A stretch of 64,000 nt of DNA, from assembly GCF_024213195.1 (NCBI RefSeq), contig NZ_JANAVF010000001.1:186001-250000 (forward strand), given 5' to 3'. This document shows, one piece after another, positions 31,756 through 40,073 of the stretch. This DNA comes from Streptomyces sp. TBY4 (GTDB taxonomy: Bacteria; Actinomycetota; Actinomycetes; Streptomycetales; Streptomycetaceae). Made by a program: the position numbers and the translations under genes. How positions within the stretch are numbered: position 1 is the stretch's first letter; each line of letters opens with the position of its first letter. The notes beneath the pieces are model-generated. The model saw nothing but the letters and a program-made list of their open reading frames with translations, ran no database searches and was not told the origin of the DNA.

Positions 31756-32721
31756 ATGCAGGCCTTGGCAACGGAGCCCGCACGCCAGGCTCCGGCTCAA
31801 CCCGCGAGTTTCATCCAGGAAGTCCTGCGCGGTGTCGCCCAGGTCGATTTCATGCCGAGCGCGATCACCGGCATCTTCTTCCTCGCCGCCCTCGCCGCCG
31901 CCGGCTGGCAGTACGCCCTCTACGGCCTCCTCGGCGCCGTCGTCGGCACCGCCACCGCCTACGCGTTCGGCATCGACCGCGAGATCGTCTCGGCCGGGCT
32001 GCGCGGTTTCAACGGCACCCTCGTCTCCCTCGGGTTCGCCGTCTTCCTCGGGTGGGACCACCTCTCCACCCTGCTGCTCGCCATCGGCGGCAGCGTCACC
32101 GTGGTGGTCGTCACCTCGGCGCTGGCCACCGTCCTCGGCACCTGGAACATCCCCACGTTCACCGCGCCGTTCTGCATCATCGCGAGCGTCATGACCATCG
32201 CGGCCCCGAGCTTCTCCCGGGTGTGGCACACCGGCCCCGATCTGGCGGCGCTGCCCGCGGCCGCCGCGGGAACCACCGCCCTGGACTGGGGGCAGCTCTG
32301 GCGCGCCTTCTTCGCCAACGTGGGCCAGATCTTCTTCATGCCCCAGTGGTACGTCGGCCTGATCTTCCTCGCCGGCATCTTCGTGGCCAGCCGGGTCGCC
32401 GGGGTCATGGCCTGCGTCGGCAGCGTCACGGCCATCTTCGTCGCCTGGGCGATGGGTTCACCGTCCGAAGGCGTCGCACAGGGGCTCATGGGCTACAGCA
32501 GCGTGCTCGTCGCGATGGCCCTGTGCGGTGTCTTCCTCGTCCGGTCCCGGTGGAGCTTCGCGTTCGCCGTGCTGGGCGCAGCGGCCGCGACCGGACTCAC
32601 GGCCGCGATGACCGCCTTCTTCGCCCCGTTCGGCGGCCACACCTTCACCTGGCCGTTCGTGCTGACCACGGTCGTCTTCGTCGCCGCCGTGCCCCAGATC
32701 CCGCGGCTGCACCGGACCTGA
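31756..32721 (+). CDS. urea transporter (UT family)
   Basis: The 321-residue membrane protein has the internally duplicated UT-family fold. GLRGFNGTLVSLGFAVFLGW near residue 84 and GLMGYSSVLVAMALCGVFL near residue 250 are the paired signature loops, and NIPTFTAPFCIIASVM matches the LPxxTxPF motif. UT proteins are channels that let urea pass down its gradient. It is the first gene of the urease locus, 62 bp before ureA, and so would supply the substrate. An AGGAG site precedes the ATG. GlnR or Nur control is expected from related species, but no clean box was found by eye. Confidence 0.9.
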   Translation: MQALATEPARQAPAQPASFIQEVLRGVAQVDFMPSAITGIFFLAALAAAGWQYALYGLLGAVVGTATAYAFGIDREIVSAGLRGFNGTLVSLGFAVFLGWDHLSTLLLAIGGSVTVVVVTSALATVLGTWNIPTFTAPFCIIASVMTIAAPSFSRVWHTGPDLAALPAAAAGTTALDWGQLWRAFFANVGQIFFMPQWYVGLIFLAGIFVASRVAGVMACVGSVTAIFVAWAMGSPSEGVAQGLMGYSSVLVAMALCGVFLVRSRWSFAFAVLGAAAATGLTAAMTAFFAPFGGHTFTWPFVLTTVVFVAAVPQIPRLHRT

Positions 32722-32783
32722 CGCCACCTCAGCCACAGCAGAACCACTTCTGAACCACCGTGAGAGCCGAAAGTGAGTGACCC

Positions 32784-33089
32784 GTGAATCTCGCTCCCCG
32801 TGAGATGGACAAGCTCTGGATCTACGTCGTGGCCGACCTGGCCCGCAAGAGGCGGGACCGGGGCGTCAAGCTCAACTACAGCGAAGCCTGCGCCCTGATC
32901 AGCGAGGGCATCCTCGAAGGCGCCCGCGACGGCAGGACCGTCGCCGAGTGCATGGAGCTCGGCAAGCAGATGGTCTCCGCCGCCGACGTCATGAAGGGCG
33001 TACGGGAGATGCTTCCGCTGCTCCAGGTCGAGGCCGCCTTCGTGGACGGCACCAAGCTCGTCTCCTGCCACGACCCCGTCGGCGCCTGA
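32784..33089 (+). CDS. ureA: urease subunit gamma
   Basis: The 101-residue protein is a full-length gamma subunit. It starts MNLAPREMDKLWIYVVADLARKR, with ALISEGILEGARDG in the middle and a conserved VAECMELG and MVSAADVM block, then VEAAFVDGTKLVSCHDP at the C terminus. The subunit packs with UreB and UreC in the cytoplasmic (alpha-beta-gamma)3 enzyme that hydrolyses urea to ammonia and carbamate. The start GTG at 32784 follows the sequence GAAAGTGAGTGACCC. Three bases separate its stop from the CbiX-like gene, so they are co-translated. Confidence 0.95.
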   Translation: MNLAPREMDKLWIYVVADLARKRRDRGVKLNYSEACALISEGILEGARDGRTVAECMELGKQMVSAADVMKGVREMLPLLQVEAAFVDGTKLVSCHDPVGA

Positions 33090-33092
33090 GCG

Positions 33093-33962
33093 GTGGCGGC
33101 CATCGCACCCGAACGGCCGGGCCGGGCAACGGAATCCGCCGCCTCCGTCGTCCTGGCCGGCGGCCACGAGGGCGGCGGCTCCGCAGGTGCCGTGCACCCC
33201 GGCCGGCCGCTGGCCGAAGCCGTGCGCGCCGCGCTCGGGGCCTCGCCCGAGCCGGTGTGCGTGGTGCCGATGACGCTGGGGCGCGACCCCGGGCTGATCG
33301 CCGACTGCGCCCGCGCCCTGCGCTGGCTGGGCCGGGAGGAGGGGGCCGGCCGGCTCGTGCTGGCGCCCCCCTTCGCCACCGTGGACCACCTGACCGCGTG
33401 GCTCCGTACGGCCGCCCTCAAGGCGGTGCGGGAGGCGCCCGACACCTCCGCCGTTCTGGTCACGGCCCCCGCGGCGGGTCCCTTCGAGGACGCCGATCTG
33501 TTCCGGGTGGCCCGGCTGGTCCGCCAGTACGGACACCACCGCTGGGTCGAGGTCGCCTTCGACGGCGGTGACCCGGACCTGGCGGAGGGCGCGGAGCGCT
33601 GCCGCCTGCTCGGCGCCGGCCACGTCTCCCTGGTCCGGGCCGCGTTCGCCCCGCCGGACGTGCTCCCGGACGGGGTCCTGGACACCGGTCCGCTGCTGTC
33701 CGGGGCGGCGATCGCGCAGGTCGTACGGGCCCGCACGCGGGAAGCCCTGCACCGGCTGGCCCACGGCCGGGACGGCGTGGCCGAGGGCCTGGACGCCGAG
33801 CACGGGCACGGGTACGCGCACTCCCACGGCCCGGGCGGCGACCACGGCCACCACGACCACGACCACACCCACCCGCACGTGCACGCCCATGAGCACGCGC
33901 AGGGTCACGACCACGAGCACGAGCAGGGTCACGGCCACCCGCACGGCCGTTCCCCCCACTGA
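33093..33962 (+). CDS. CbiX/sirohydrochlorin-chelatase-like protein with His-rich tail, putative Ni handling
   Basis: The 289-residue protein starts at GTG 33093. Residues about 15-230 have the alternating strand-helix pattern of the CbiX/SirB class II chelatases, with [11 protein letters not shown] in place of the usual LVGHGS. The second metal-binding His region of the family is not obvious (PMTLGRDP instead). The last 57 residues carry about 21 histidines in HG, HD and HE repeats, much like the tails of UreE, HypB or ZnuA. It is placed between ureA and ureB. No ureE gene exists in this locus, so a nickel-storage or delivery role for urease maturation is inferred. A tetrapyrrole chelatase activity cannot be excluded. 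Confidence 0.78.
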   Translation: MAAIAPERPGRATESAASVVLAGGHEGGGSAGAVHPGRPLAEAVRAALGASPEPVCVVPMTLGRDPGLIADCARALRWLGREEGAGRLVLAPPFATVDHLTAWLRTAALKAVREAPDTSAVLVTAPAAGPFEDADLFRVARLVRQYGHHRWVEVAFDGGDPDLAEGAERCRLLGAGHVSLVRAAFAPPDVLPDGVLDTGPLLSGAAIAQVVRARTREALHRLAHGRDGVAEGLDAEHGHGYAHSHGPGGDHGHHDHDHTHPHVHAHEHAQGHDHEHEQGHGHPHGRSPH

Positions 33963-33985
33963 TCCGAAGGAAGGGAAGTACCACC

Positions 33986-34507
33986 ATGTCAGGTGGCGCC
34001 ACATACCTTTACGGCGAAGGCCCCGTAGAGATCAACGCCGGCCGCCGCAAGGCCAGGGTCACCGTCTCCAACACCGGTGACCGCGCCGTACAGGTCGGCT
34101 CGCACTACCACTTCTTCGAGGTCAACCGAGCCCTCGACTTCGACCGCAACGCCGCCTACGGCATGCACCTCGACCTCCCCGCCGGCACCGGCGTCCGCTT
34201 CGAGCCGGGCGACACCCGCGAGGTCGAGCTCACCGCGTACAGCGGCCACGGCCGGCTGATCGGCTTCAGCTCCCTCGTCAACGGCGGTCTGGGCTCCACG
34301 GACACCCGCGTCCGCGCGATGAACCGGGCCGTCGAGCTCGGATTCCTGGGCGCCCGGGCGGAGTCGGCGCAGCAGGCCGCGGCGGCGCAGGCGGCAACGC
34401 AGGCCGCGCCGGCCACGGCGAAGCCGGCCGCGAAGCCCGCGGCCAAGGCACCCGCCAAGTCCGCGGCCGCGAAGAAGTCCAAGACCTCCAAGAAGGGCGA
34501 CAAGTAG
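33986..34507 (+). CDS. ureB: urease subunit beta with Lys/Ala-rich C-terminal extension
   Basis: Residues 1-124 match urease beta ([38 protein letters not shown], then [26 protein letters not shown]). The family is normally about 100-110 residues. Here the 173-residue product adds a 49-residue tail from base 34358 onward, made of Ala, Lys, Pro, Thr and Ser ([26 protein letters not shown]), with ten lysines. The tail resembles histone-H1 or HU-type basic tails and is expected to be disordered. A GAAGGAAGGGAAG site precedes the ATG. The stop is 2 bp before ureC. Confidence 0.94.
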   Translation: MSGGATYLYGEGPVEINAGRRKARVTVSNTGDRAVQVGSHYHFFEVNRALDFDRNAAYGMHLDLPAGTGVRFEPGDTREVELTAYSGHGRLIGFSSLVNGGLGSTDTRVRAMNRAVELGFLGARAESAQQAAAAQAATQAAPATAKPAAKPAAKAPAKSAAAKKSKTSKKGDK

Positions 34508-34509
34508 AG

Positions 34510-36234
34510 ATGGCTGTCCTGAGCCGCAAGCAGTACACCGACCTGTTCGGGCCGACCGTCGGCGACCGCTTCCACCTGGCGGACACCAATCTGGTCATCG
34601 AGGTCGAGAAGGACCACAACGAGGGCCACTACGGCGACGAGGCCGTCTACGGCGGCGGCAAGGGCATCCGCGACGGCATGGCTCAGGACCCGCAGGCCAC
34701 GAACCTGCAGGGGGCCCTCGACCTGGTCATCACGAACGTGGTGGTCATGGACGCCGTGCTGGGCGTGGTCAAGGGCGACCTCGGCGTCAAGGACGGTTTC
34801 ATCGCGGGTCTCGGCAAGGCCGGCAACCCGCACACCCAGTCGGGGGTGCACCCCAAGCTGGTCATCGGGCCCGGCACCGAGGTCATCTCGGGCGAGCACA
34901 TGATCGCCACGGCCGGCGGCATCGACAGCCACATCCACTTCATCGCCCCGCAGCAGGCCGAGCACGGCCTGTCCAACGGCATCACGACCCTCATCGGCGG
35001 CGGCACCGGCCCCTCCGACGGCACCAACGGCACCACCTGCACCCCGGGGCCGTGGAACATCGGCCGCATGTACCAGGCCTCCGAGGACCTGCCGGTCAAC
35101 GTCGGCCTGCTGGGCAAGGGCAACGGCTCGCTGCCGGAGGCGCTGATCGAGCAGGTCGAGGCGGGCGTCTGCGGTCTGAAGGTGCACGAGGACTGGGGCA
35201 CCACTCCGGCCGCGCTGAGCCGGGCCCTCGACGTGGCCGACGCCTACGACGTACAGGTCGCGGTGCACACCGACACCCTGAACGAGTCCGGCTTCTTCGA
35301 GGACACCCGCTCCGCCATCGACGGGCGCACCATCCACACCTTCCACACCGAGGGTGCGGGCGGCGGCCACGCCCCCGACATCATGCGGGTGGCCGGCGAG
35401 CCCAACGTCCTGCCGTCCTCGACCAATCCGACGCTGCCGTACACGGTGAACTCGGTCGATGAGCTCCTCGACATGGTGATGGTCTGCCACCACCTGTCGC
35501 ACGACATCCCCGAGGACGTCTCCTTCGCGGACTCGCGCGTGCGCGCCGAGACGATCGCCGCCGAGACCGTGCTGCACGACGAGGGGGTCATCTCGATCTT
35601 CTCCTCCGACTCCCAGGCCATGGGCCGCATCGGCGAGTCCTGGACCCGCGCCTTCCAGACCGCGCACCACTGCAAGGACCAGCGCGGCAAGCTCGACGGC
35701 GACACCGAGCGCAACGACAACTTCCGCGCCCTGCGCTACCTCGCCAAGATCACGATCAACCCGGCGATCGCCACGGGCACCGCCGAGCACATCGGCTCCC
35801 TGGAGACGGGCAAGCTCGCCGACATCGTGCTGTGGCCGATCGGCTCCTTCGCCGCCAAGCCGAAGATGGTCATCAAGGGCGGCCTGATCAACTGGGCGCT
35901 GATGGGCGACCCGAACGCCTCGCTGCCGACCCCTCAACCGGTCTACTACCGGCCCATGTTCGGCGCCTACGGCAAGGCCAGGCAGGCCACCCGGGTCTCC
36001 TTCATGTCGCAGGCCGCGATCGACCTCGGCGTTCCGGAGAAGCTGGGCCTGGACAGCAGGGTCCTGCCGGTCAGGCACTGCCGCACCGTCGGCAAGCAGC
36101 ACATGGTCCGCAACGACGCCCTCCCGGTCATCACCGTCGATCCGGAGACCTACAAGGTCACCCTCGACGGGGTGCCGGCCACGATCGAGCCGGCCCGCGA
36201 ACTGCCCCTGAACCACCTGTTCTACCTGGCATGA
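34510..36234 (+). CDS. ureC: urease subunit alpha
   Basis: The 574-residue catalytic subunit is complete. [10 protein letters not shown] supplies the first two nickel His ligands (near residue 140), and [10 protein letters not shown] the carbamylated Lys that bridges both nickels (near residue 222). [15 protein letters not shown] holds further ligands, MVCHHLS the mobile-flap Cys-His pair, and [12 protein letters not shown] the Asp ligand. It hydrolyses urea in the cytoplasm after nickel loading by UreD, UreF and UreG. Its TGA overlaps the ureF ATG by 4 bp. Length and motifs are normal. Confidence 0.97.
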   Translation: MAVLSRKQYTDLFGPTVGDRFHLADTNLVIEVEKDHNEGHYGDEAVYGGGKGIRDGMAQDPQATNLQGALDLVITNVVVMDAVLGVVKGDLGVKDGFIAGLGKAGNPHTQSGVHPKLVIGPGTEVISGEHMIATAGGIDSHIHFIAPQQAEHGLSNGITTLIGGGTGPSDGTNGTTCTPGPWNIGRMYQASEDLPVNVGLLGKGNGSLPEALIEQVEAGVCGLKVHEDWGTTPAALSRALDVADAYDVQVAVHTDTLNESGFFEDTRSAIDGRTIHTFHTEGAGGGHAPDIMRVAGEPNVLPSSTNPTLPYTVNSVDELLDMVMVCHHLSHDIPEDVSFADSRVRAETIAAETVLHDEGVISIFSSDSQAMGRIGESWTRAFQTAHHCKDQRGKLDGDTERNDNFRALRYLAKITINPAIATGTAEHIGSLETGKLADIVLWPIGSFAAKPKMVIKGGLINWALMGDPNASLPTPQPVYYRPMFGAYGKARQATRVSFMSQAAIDLGVPEKLGLDSRVLPVRHCRTVGKQHMVRNDALPVITVDPETYKVTLDGVPATIEPARELPLNHLFYLA

Positions 36235-36962
36235 GTACGGCCGCGAACCCAGCGCCGGTGAGCCCCGCGGCCGCGACTCCGCTACAGGCCCTGCTGGTCA
36301 GCCTCCAGCTCACCGACTCGGCCTTCCCCAGCGGCTTCTACACCCTCTCCCACGGCCTGGAGGGCTACGCCCAGGCCAAGGCCGTGACCCCGGAGGGCGT
36401 ACCGGCCCTGCTGGCCGACCTGCTGCGGCACGCGGTGGGGCCCTCCGACGCCACCGCGCTCGCGCTGGCCCACCGGGCCGCGCTGGCCGGTGACTGGGAG
36501 GCCCTGGCCGAGACCGACCAGCGGCTGAACGCGACCAAGCTGAACGAGGGGCTGCGCCGCGCCGCCACCCGAACCGGCCGCCAGCTGCTGGACATCGCCC
36601 GCGAGTGCGTCGGCGGGGAGCCCCTCGACCGGTACGCGGAGCTCGTCGCCGCCAAGCGGGCGCCGGGCTCGCAGGCCGTGGCCGCCGGGGTCGCGTACGC
36701 GGCCGCCGGAGTGCCGGCCGAACAGGCCGTCGTGAGCGACCTGTTCGCCTACTCCGCCAGCTTCACCGGGGCCGCGCTGCGGCTGCGGCTCACCGACCAC
36801 CGCAGGGCGCAGGTGATCCTGCGCGGGATCGCCCCCGTCATCGAGGAGGTGGCGGAGGCGGCCCTGCGCCGCGAACTCGCCGATCTCGGCGGATGCGTTC
36901 CGATGGCGGATGTGATGTCGGGACGTCATGAACGTGCCGAGGCAAGGCTGTTCGCCACCTGA
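36231..36962 (+). CDS. ureF: urease accessory protein UreF
   Basis: The 243-residue helical protein starts at ATG 36231, coupled by ATGA to ureC. It has the UreF signature [24 protein letters not shown] at residues 22-45 and [19 protein letters not shown] in the middle. UreF binds UreD and UreG and gates GTP-driven nickel transfer into apo-urease. Its C terminus ([16 protein letters not shown]) matches the conserved end with its Arg. A homopyrimidine tract follows before ureG. Confidence 0.94.
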   Translation: MSTAANPAPVSPAAATPLQALLVSLQLTDSAFPSGFYTLSHGLEGYAQAKAVTPEGVPALLADLLRHAVGPSDATALALAHRAALAGDWEALAETDQRLNATKLNEGLRRAATRTGRQLLDIARECVGGEPLDRYAELVAAKRAPGSQAVAAGVAYAAAGVPAEQAVVSDLFAYSASFTGAALRLRLTDHRRAQVILRGIAPVIEEVAEAALRRELADLGGCVPMADVMSGRHERAEARLFAT

Positions 36963-37000
36963 TATCCCCCCTCCCCCTCCCCCTTTTTCTCTTTTTCCAG
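36963..37000 (+). repeat. homopyrimidine tract between ureF and ureG
   Basis: From about 36966 to 37000 the + strand is almost only C and T: runs of C broken by single T, then T-rich runs ending TTTTTCC. It lies in the only large gap (64 bp) inside the ure gene block, upstream of the GGAAGG ribosome site of ureG. It might affect transcript stability or pausing; it could also form an unusual DNA structure. Confidence 0.6.
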
Positions 37001-37029
37001 CTGTCCCTTTGGAAGGTGTGTGACTGTTG

Positions 37030-37653
37030 ATGAACGAGGACAACGTCCTGCGCGTCGGCGTCGGCGGCCCCGTCGGCTCCGGCAAGACGGCTCTGATCGA
37101 GGCCCTGGTGCCGGTGCTCATCGCGCGGGGGCACCGGCCCGCCGTGATCACGAACGACATCTACACGCAGGAGGACGCCCGCCAGGTCCGCCGCACCCTC
37201 GCCGGGGTGCTCGACCCCGAGCGCGTCGTGGGCGTGGAGACGGGTGCGTGCCCGCACACCGCGGTGCGCGACGACCCGACGATGAACCTGGCCGCGGGCG
37301 CGGAGATGCTGGAGCGGTTCCCCGATGTCGACACCCTGCTCTACGAGTCGGGCGGCGACAACCTCACCCTGACCTTCAGCCCGGTCCTGGTCGACCTCTT
37401 CCTCTTCGTCCTGGACACCGCCGAGGGCGAGAAGATGCCCCGCAAGCGCGGCCCGGGCATCACCGAGTCCGACATGCTCGTGATCAACAAGATCGACATC
37501 GCCCAGTACGTCCGCTGCGACATCGGCGTCATGGAGTCCGACGCCCACCGCGTGCGCGAGGGGCGCCCCGTGGTCCTCACCAACTGCCTGACCGGGCAGG
37601 GCCTGGAGGACGTGGCCGACTTCCTCGCGTCCTTCCGCAGGGTGCCGGCGTGA
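37030..37653 (+). CDS. ureG: urease accessory GTPase UreG
   Basis: The 207-residue SIMIBI-class GTPase has the P-loop GGPVGSGKTALIEAL at residues 12-26, and NDIYTQEDA. VGVETGACPHTAVRDD holds the CPH nickel motif near residue 75, followed by ESGGDNLTLTFSP and NKIDIA (guanine specificity). It dimerises with nickel and GTP and delivers the metal through UreF-UreD. I prefer ATG 37030 over the TTG one codon upstream. Its stop overlaps the ureD GTG by 4 bp. It has no His-rich N-terminal extension, unlike UreG of some species without UreE. Confidence 0.96.
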   Translation: MNEDNVLRVGVGGPVGSGKTALIEALVPVLIARGHRPAVITNDIYTQEDARQVRRTLAGVLDPERVVGVETGACPHTAVRDDPTMNLAAGAEMLERFPDVDTLLYESGGDNLTLTFSPVLVDLFLFVLDTAEGEKMPRKRGPGITESDMLVINKIDIAQYVRCDIGVMESDAHRVREGRPVVLTNCLTGQGLEDVADFLASFRRVPA

Positions 37654-38651
37654 GCCTGGTGACGGACCCGCCCCGCACCCTCCTGCCGCCCGTCCTCCCG
37701 CCGCCCGCACGCCTGGAGCCCGCGCACTACGAACCGCCGCGCGTCCCCCTGGAGGTCCTGCGCCACGCCTCGGTGCCCGACACCCTCGGTGTCGGGCGTC
37801 CCGGCAAGGTCGGCCTGCTGGAGCTGGGCTTCGAGCAGGTCGGCGGGCGCACCGAGCTGGTGCGGCACTACCAGAAGTCCCCGCTCCAGATCATGCGGCC
37901 GCTCTACTTCGACCCGTACCGCCCCGACCTGCCCATCACCTTCCTGATGTCCACGGGCGGCGGGGTCATCCAGGCCGACCGGCTGCGCACCGACCTGTCC
38001 TTCGGGCCCGGCACCTCGGCGCACGTCACCACCCAGGCGGCCACCAAGGTCTACCGGATGGAGCACGACTACGCCGTCGCGCAGACCTTCCTGACCGCCG
38101 GCCCGGACGCGTACGTCGAGTACCTGCCGGACCCGGTCATCCCGTACGTCGACGCCCGCTTCTACCAGCGCACCGTCGTCACCGCCGATCCCACGGCCAC
38201 CGTGCTGGTGAGCGAGACCGTCGTGTCCGGCCGGCTCGCCCGCGGAGAGCGCAACGCCTACCAGGTCTTCGCCTCGGACTTCGAACTGCGCCGACCGACA
38301 GGCGAGTTGGTGGCACTGGACACCGTGCGGCTGGAGCCGGGCGGGGCCGGGGATCCCCGTGGCGGCCGCTCCGTCGACGGACCCGCCGTGCTGGCGGGCC
38401 ATCCGGTGATGGCCTGCTTCTTCGCGGTCAGCCCGCTCGCCCCCGCCCGGGAGCTCGCCGATCTGCTGCACGCGACCCTGGCCGGCCACGGGCTCCCGTA
38501 CGGGGTCAGCGCGCTGCCGCAGGACTGCGGGGCCTGGGCGCGGGTGCTCGGGGAGCACACCGAGGCCGTGACCCGGGCGCTCGGGTCCGTCTGGGACGCG
38601 GTGCGGCGCAGGCTGACCGGCGTACCCGCCCCGGACCTGCGCAAGACCTGA
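37650..38651 (+). CDS. ureD: urease accessory protein UreD
   Basis: From GTG 37650, in a GTGA overlap with ureG, the protein is 333 residues. It has UreD/UreH features: GKVGLLELGFEQVGGRTELVRHYQKSPLQIMRPLYFD, FLMSTGGGVIQADRLRTDLSFGPGTSAHVTTQAATKVYRM and LPDPVIPYVDARFYQRT. UreD forms the scaffold with a tunnel through which nickel passes to UreC. The N terminus carries an extra Pro-rich 35 residues. It is the last ure gene; amtB follows after 48 bp. Confidence 0.94.
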   Translation: MSLVTDPPRTLLPPVLPPPARLEPAHYEPPRVPLEVLRHASVPDTLGVGRPGKVGLLELGFEQVGGRTELVRHYQKSPLQIMRPLYFDPYRPDLPITFLMSTGGGVIQADRLRTDLSFGPGTSAHVTTQAATKVYRMEHDYAVAQTFLTAGPDAYVEYLPDPVIPYVDARFYQRTVVTADPTATVLVSETVVSGRLARGERNAYQVFASDFELRRPTGELVALDTVRLEPGGAGDPRGGRSVDGPAVLAGHPVMACFFAVSPLAPARELADLLHATLAGHGLPYGVSALPQDCGAWARVLGEHTEAVTRALGSVWDAVRRRLTGVPAPDLRKT

Positions 38652-38699
38652 ACTCCGCATCCCCTCAAGCCCGTTCACGACCAGAGAGAGCTCCACCAC

Positions 38700-40073
38700 A
38701 TGCCCAGTGGCTACGATACGGGTAATACCGCCTGGATGATGGCGAGCACCGCCATGGTGCTGCTGATGACCCCCGGCCTCGCCTTCTTCTACGGGGGCAT
38801 GGTCAAGACCAAGCACGTGCTGGTGATGCTCAAGATGAGCTTCGCCTGCCTGTCGCTGGTGACCATCCTGTGGGTCGCGGTCGGTTACTCCCTCGCCTTC
38901 GGCAAGGACGCCGGCGGCGGCCTGATCGGCAACCTCGACCACGCCTTCTTCCGGGGCATCGGGATGGAGTCCCTCCACGGCTCCATCCCGACCGTGATCT
39001 TCGCCTGCTTCCAGATGTCCTTCGCGATCATCACGGTGGCGCTGATCAGCGGCTCGATCGCGGGCCGCGCCACCATGAAGGGGTGGCTGGTCTTCGTCGT
39101 CGCCTGGACCATGCTGGTCTACGTGCCCACCGCGCACTGGGTGTTCGCCCCCGACGGGTGGATCAACGAGTCCCTGGGCGCGCTCGACTACGCCGGCGGC
39201 CTGCCCGTCGAGCTCAGCTCCGGGGCCTCGGGGCTCGCGGTGGCCATCGTGCTGCGCAAGCGCAAGGACTTCGAGCGGGAGACCATCCGCCCGCACAACC
39301 TGCCCCTGGTCATCATCGGCCTGGCACTGCTGTGGTTCGGCTGGTTCGGTTTCAACGCGGGCTCCGCGCTCCAGGTCGAGGGCAGCGCGCCGACCACCTT
39401 CTTCAACACCCAACTGGCCGCCGCGGGCGCGATGATCGGCTGGCCGATCATCGAGAAGTGGCGCCTGGGCCACGTGGAGATGCTCGGTGTGGCCTCGGCG
39501 GCGGTCGCCGGCATGGTGGCCATCACCCCCGCCTGCGGCGAGGTCTCCCCGCTCGGCGCGCTGATCATCGGCTTCATCGCCGGCGTGGTCTGCTGCTTCG
39601 CCATCAACATGAAGTTCAAGATCGGCGTCGACGACACCCTCGACGTGGTCGGCGTGCACGGCTGGGGCGGCATCGTCGGCGTCCTCTCCATCGGCTTCTT
39701 CGCGACGGCGGCGATGAGCGGCAAGAAGGGCCTCTTCTACGGGGGCGGCCTCGACCTGCTCTGGCGTCAGGCGGTCGCCGTCCTGGCCGTCGGCTCCTTC
39801 GCCTTCGCCATGACCTGGCTCATCGCCAAGGCGATCGACAAGGCCGTCGGCTTCCGCGCTTCGGAGGAGTACGAGAACGTACCCGGCCGGGAGGAGGAGG
39901 TCGCCTACGACAACGCGACCCTGGACGAGATCCGCGACCGCATCGGCGGAGCCGCGACCGCCCCCCGCGAGACCGCCGGGGCGGGCGCCTCGAAGGACGA
40001 CGCGGAACAGCAGGACGCCGCCCTGCTCGCCGAGATCGTTTCCGTACTGGACCGACGAGAGCGTGACAAGTGA
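38700..40073 (+). CDS. amtB: ammonium transporter AmtB (first copy)
   Basis: The 457-residue protein has eleven membrane helices and lacks a signal peptide. PGLAFFYGGMV near residue 20, FACFQMSFA with the outer Phe gate, TAHWVF and VHGWGG with the twin pore histidines, and FGWFGFNAGSALQ are all present. It conducts ammonium or ammonia into the cell as a trimer. About 60 charged cytoplasmic residues follow the last helix (after DKAVGFRASEEYE). No GlnK gene is adjacent. Its 3' end overlaps the second amt gene by GTGA. Confidence 0.95.
   Translation: MPSGYDTGNTAWMMASTAMVLLMTPGLAFFYGGMVKTKHVLVMLKMSFACLSLVTILWVAVGYSLAFGKDAGGGLIGNLDHAFFRGIGMESLHGSIPTVIFACFQMSFAIITVALISGSIAGRATMKGWLVFVVAWTMLVYVPTAHWVFAPDGWINESLGALDYAGGLPVELSSGASGLAVAIVLRKRKDFERETIRPHNLPLVIIGLALLWFGWFGFNAGSALQVEGSAPTTFFNTQLAAAGAMIGWPIIEKWRLGHVEMLGVASAAVAGMVAITPACGEVSPLGALIIGFIAGVVCCFAINMKFKIGVDDTLDVVGVHGWGGIVGVLSIGFFATAAMSGKKGLFYGGGLDLLWRQAVAVLAVGSFAFAMTWLIAKAIDKAVGFRASEEYENVPGREEEVAYDNATLDEIRDRIGGAATAPRETAGAGASKDDAEQQDAALLAEIVSVLDRRERDK

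Noticed and set aside
34156..36216. A 686-codon minus-strand frame opposite ureC
   Set aside because: No recognisable motif and no start context; ureC on the other strand is unambiguous.
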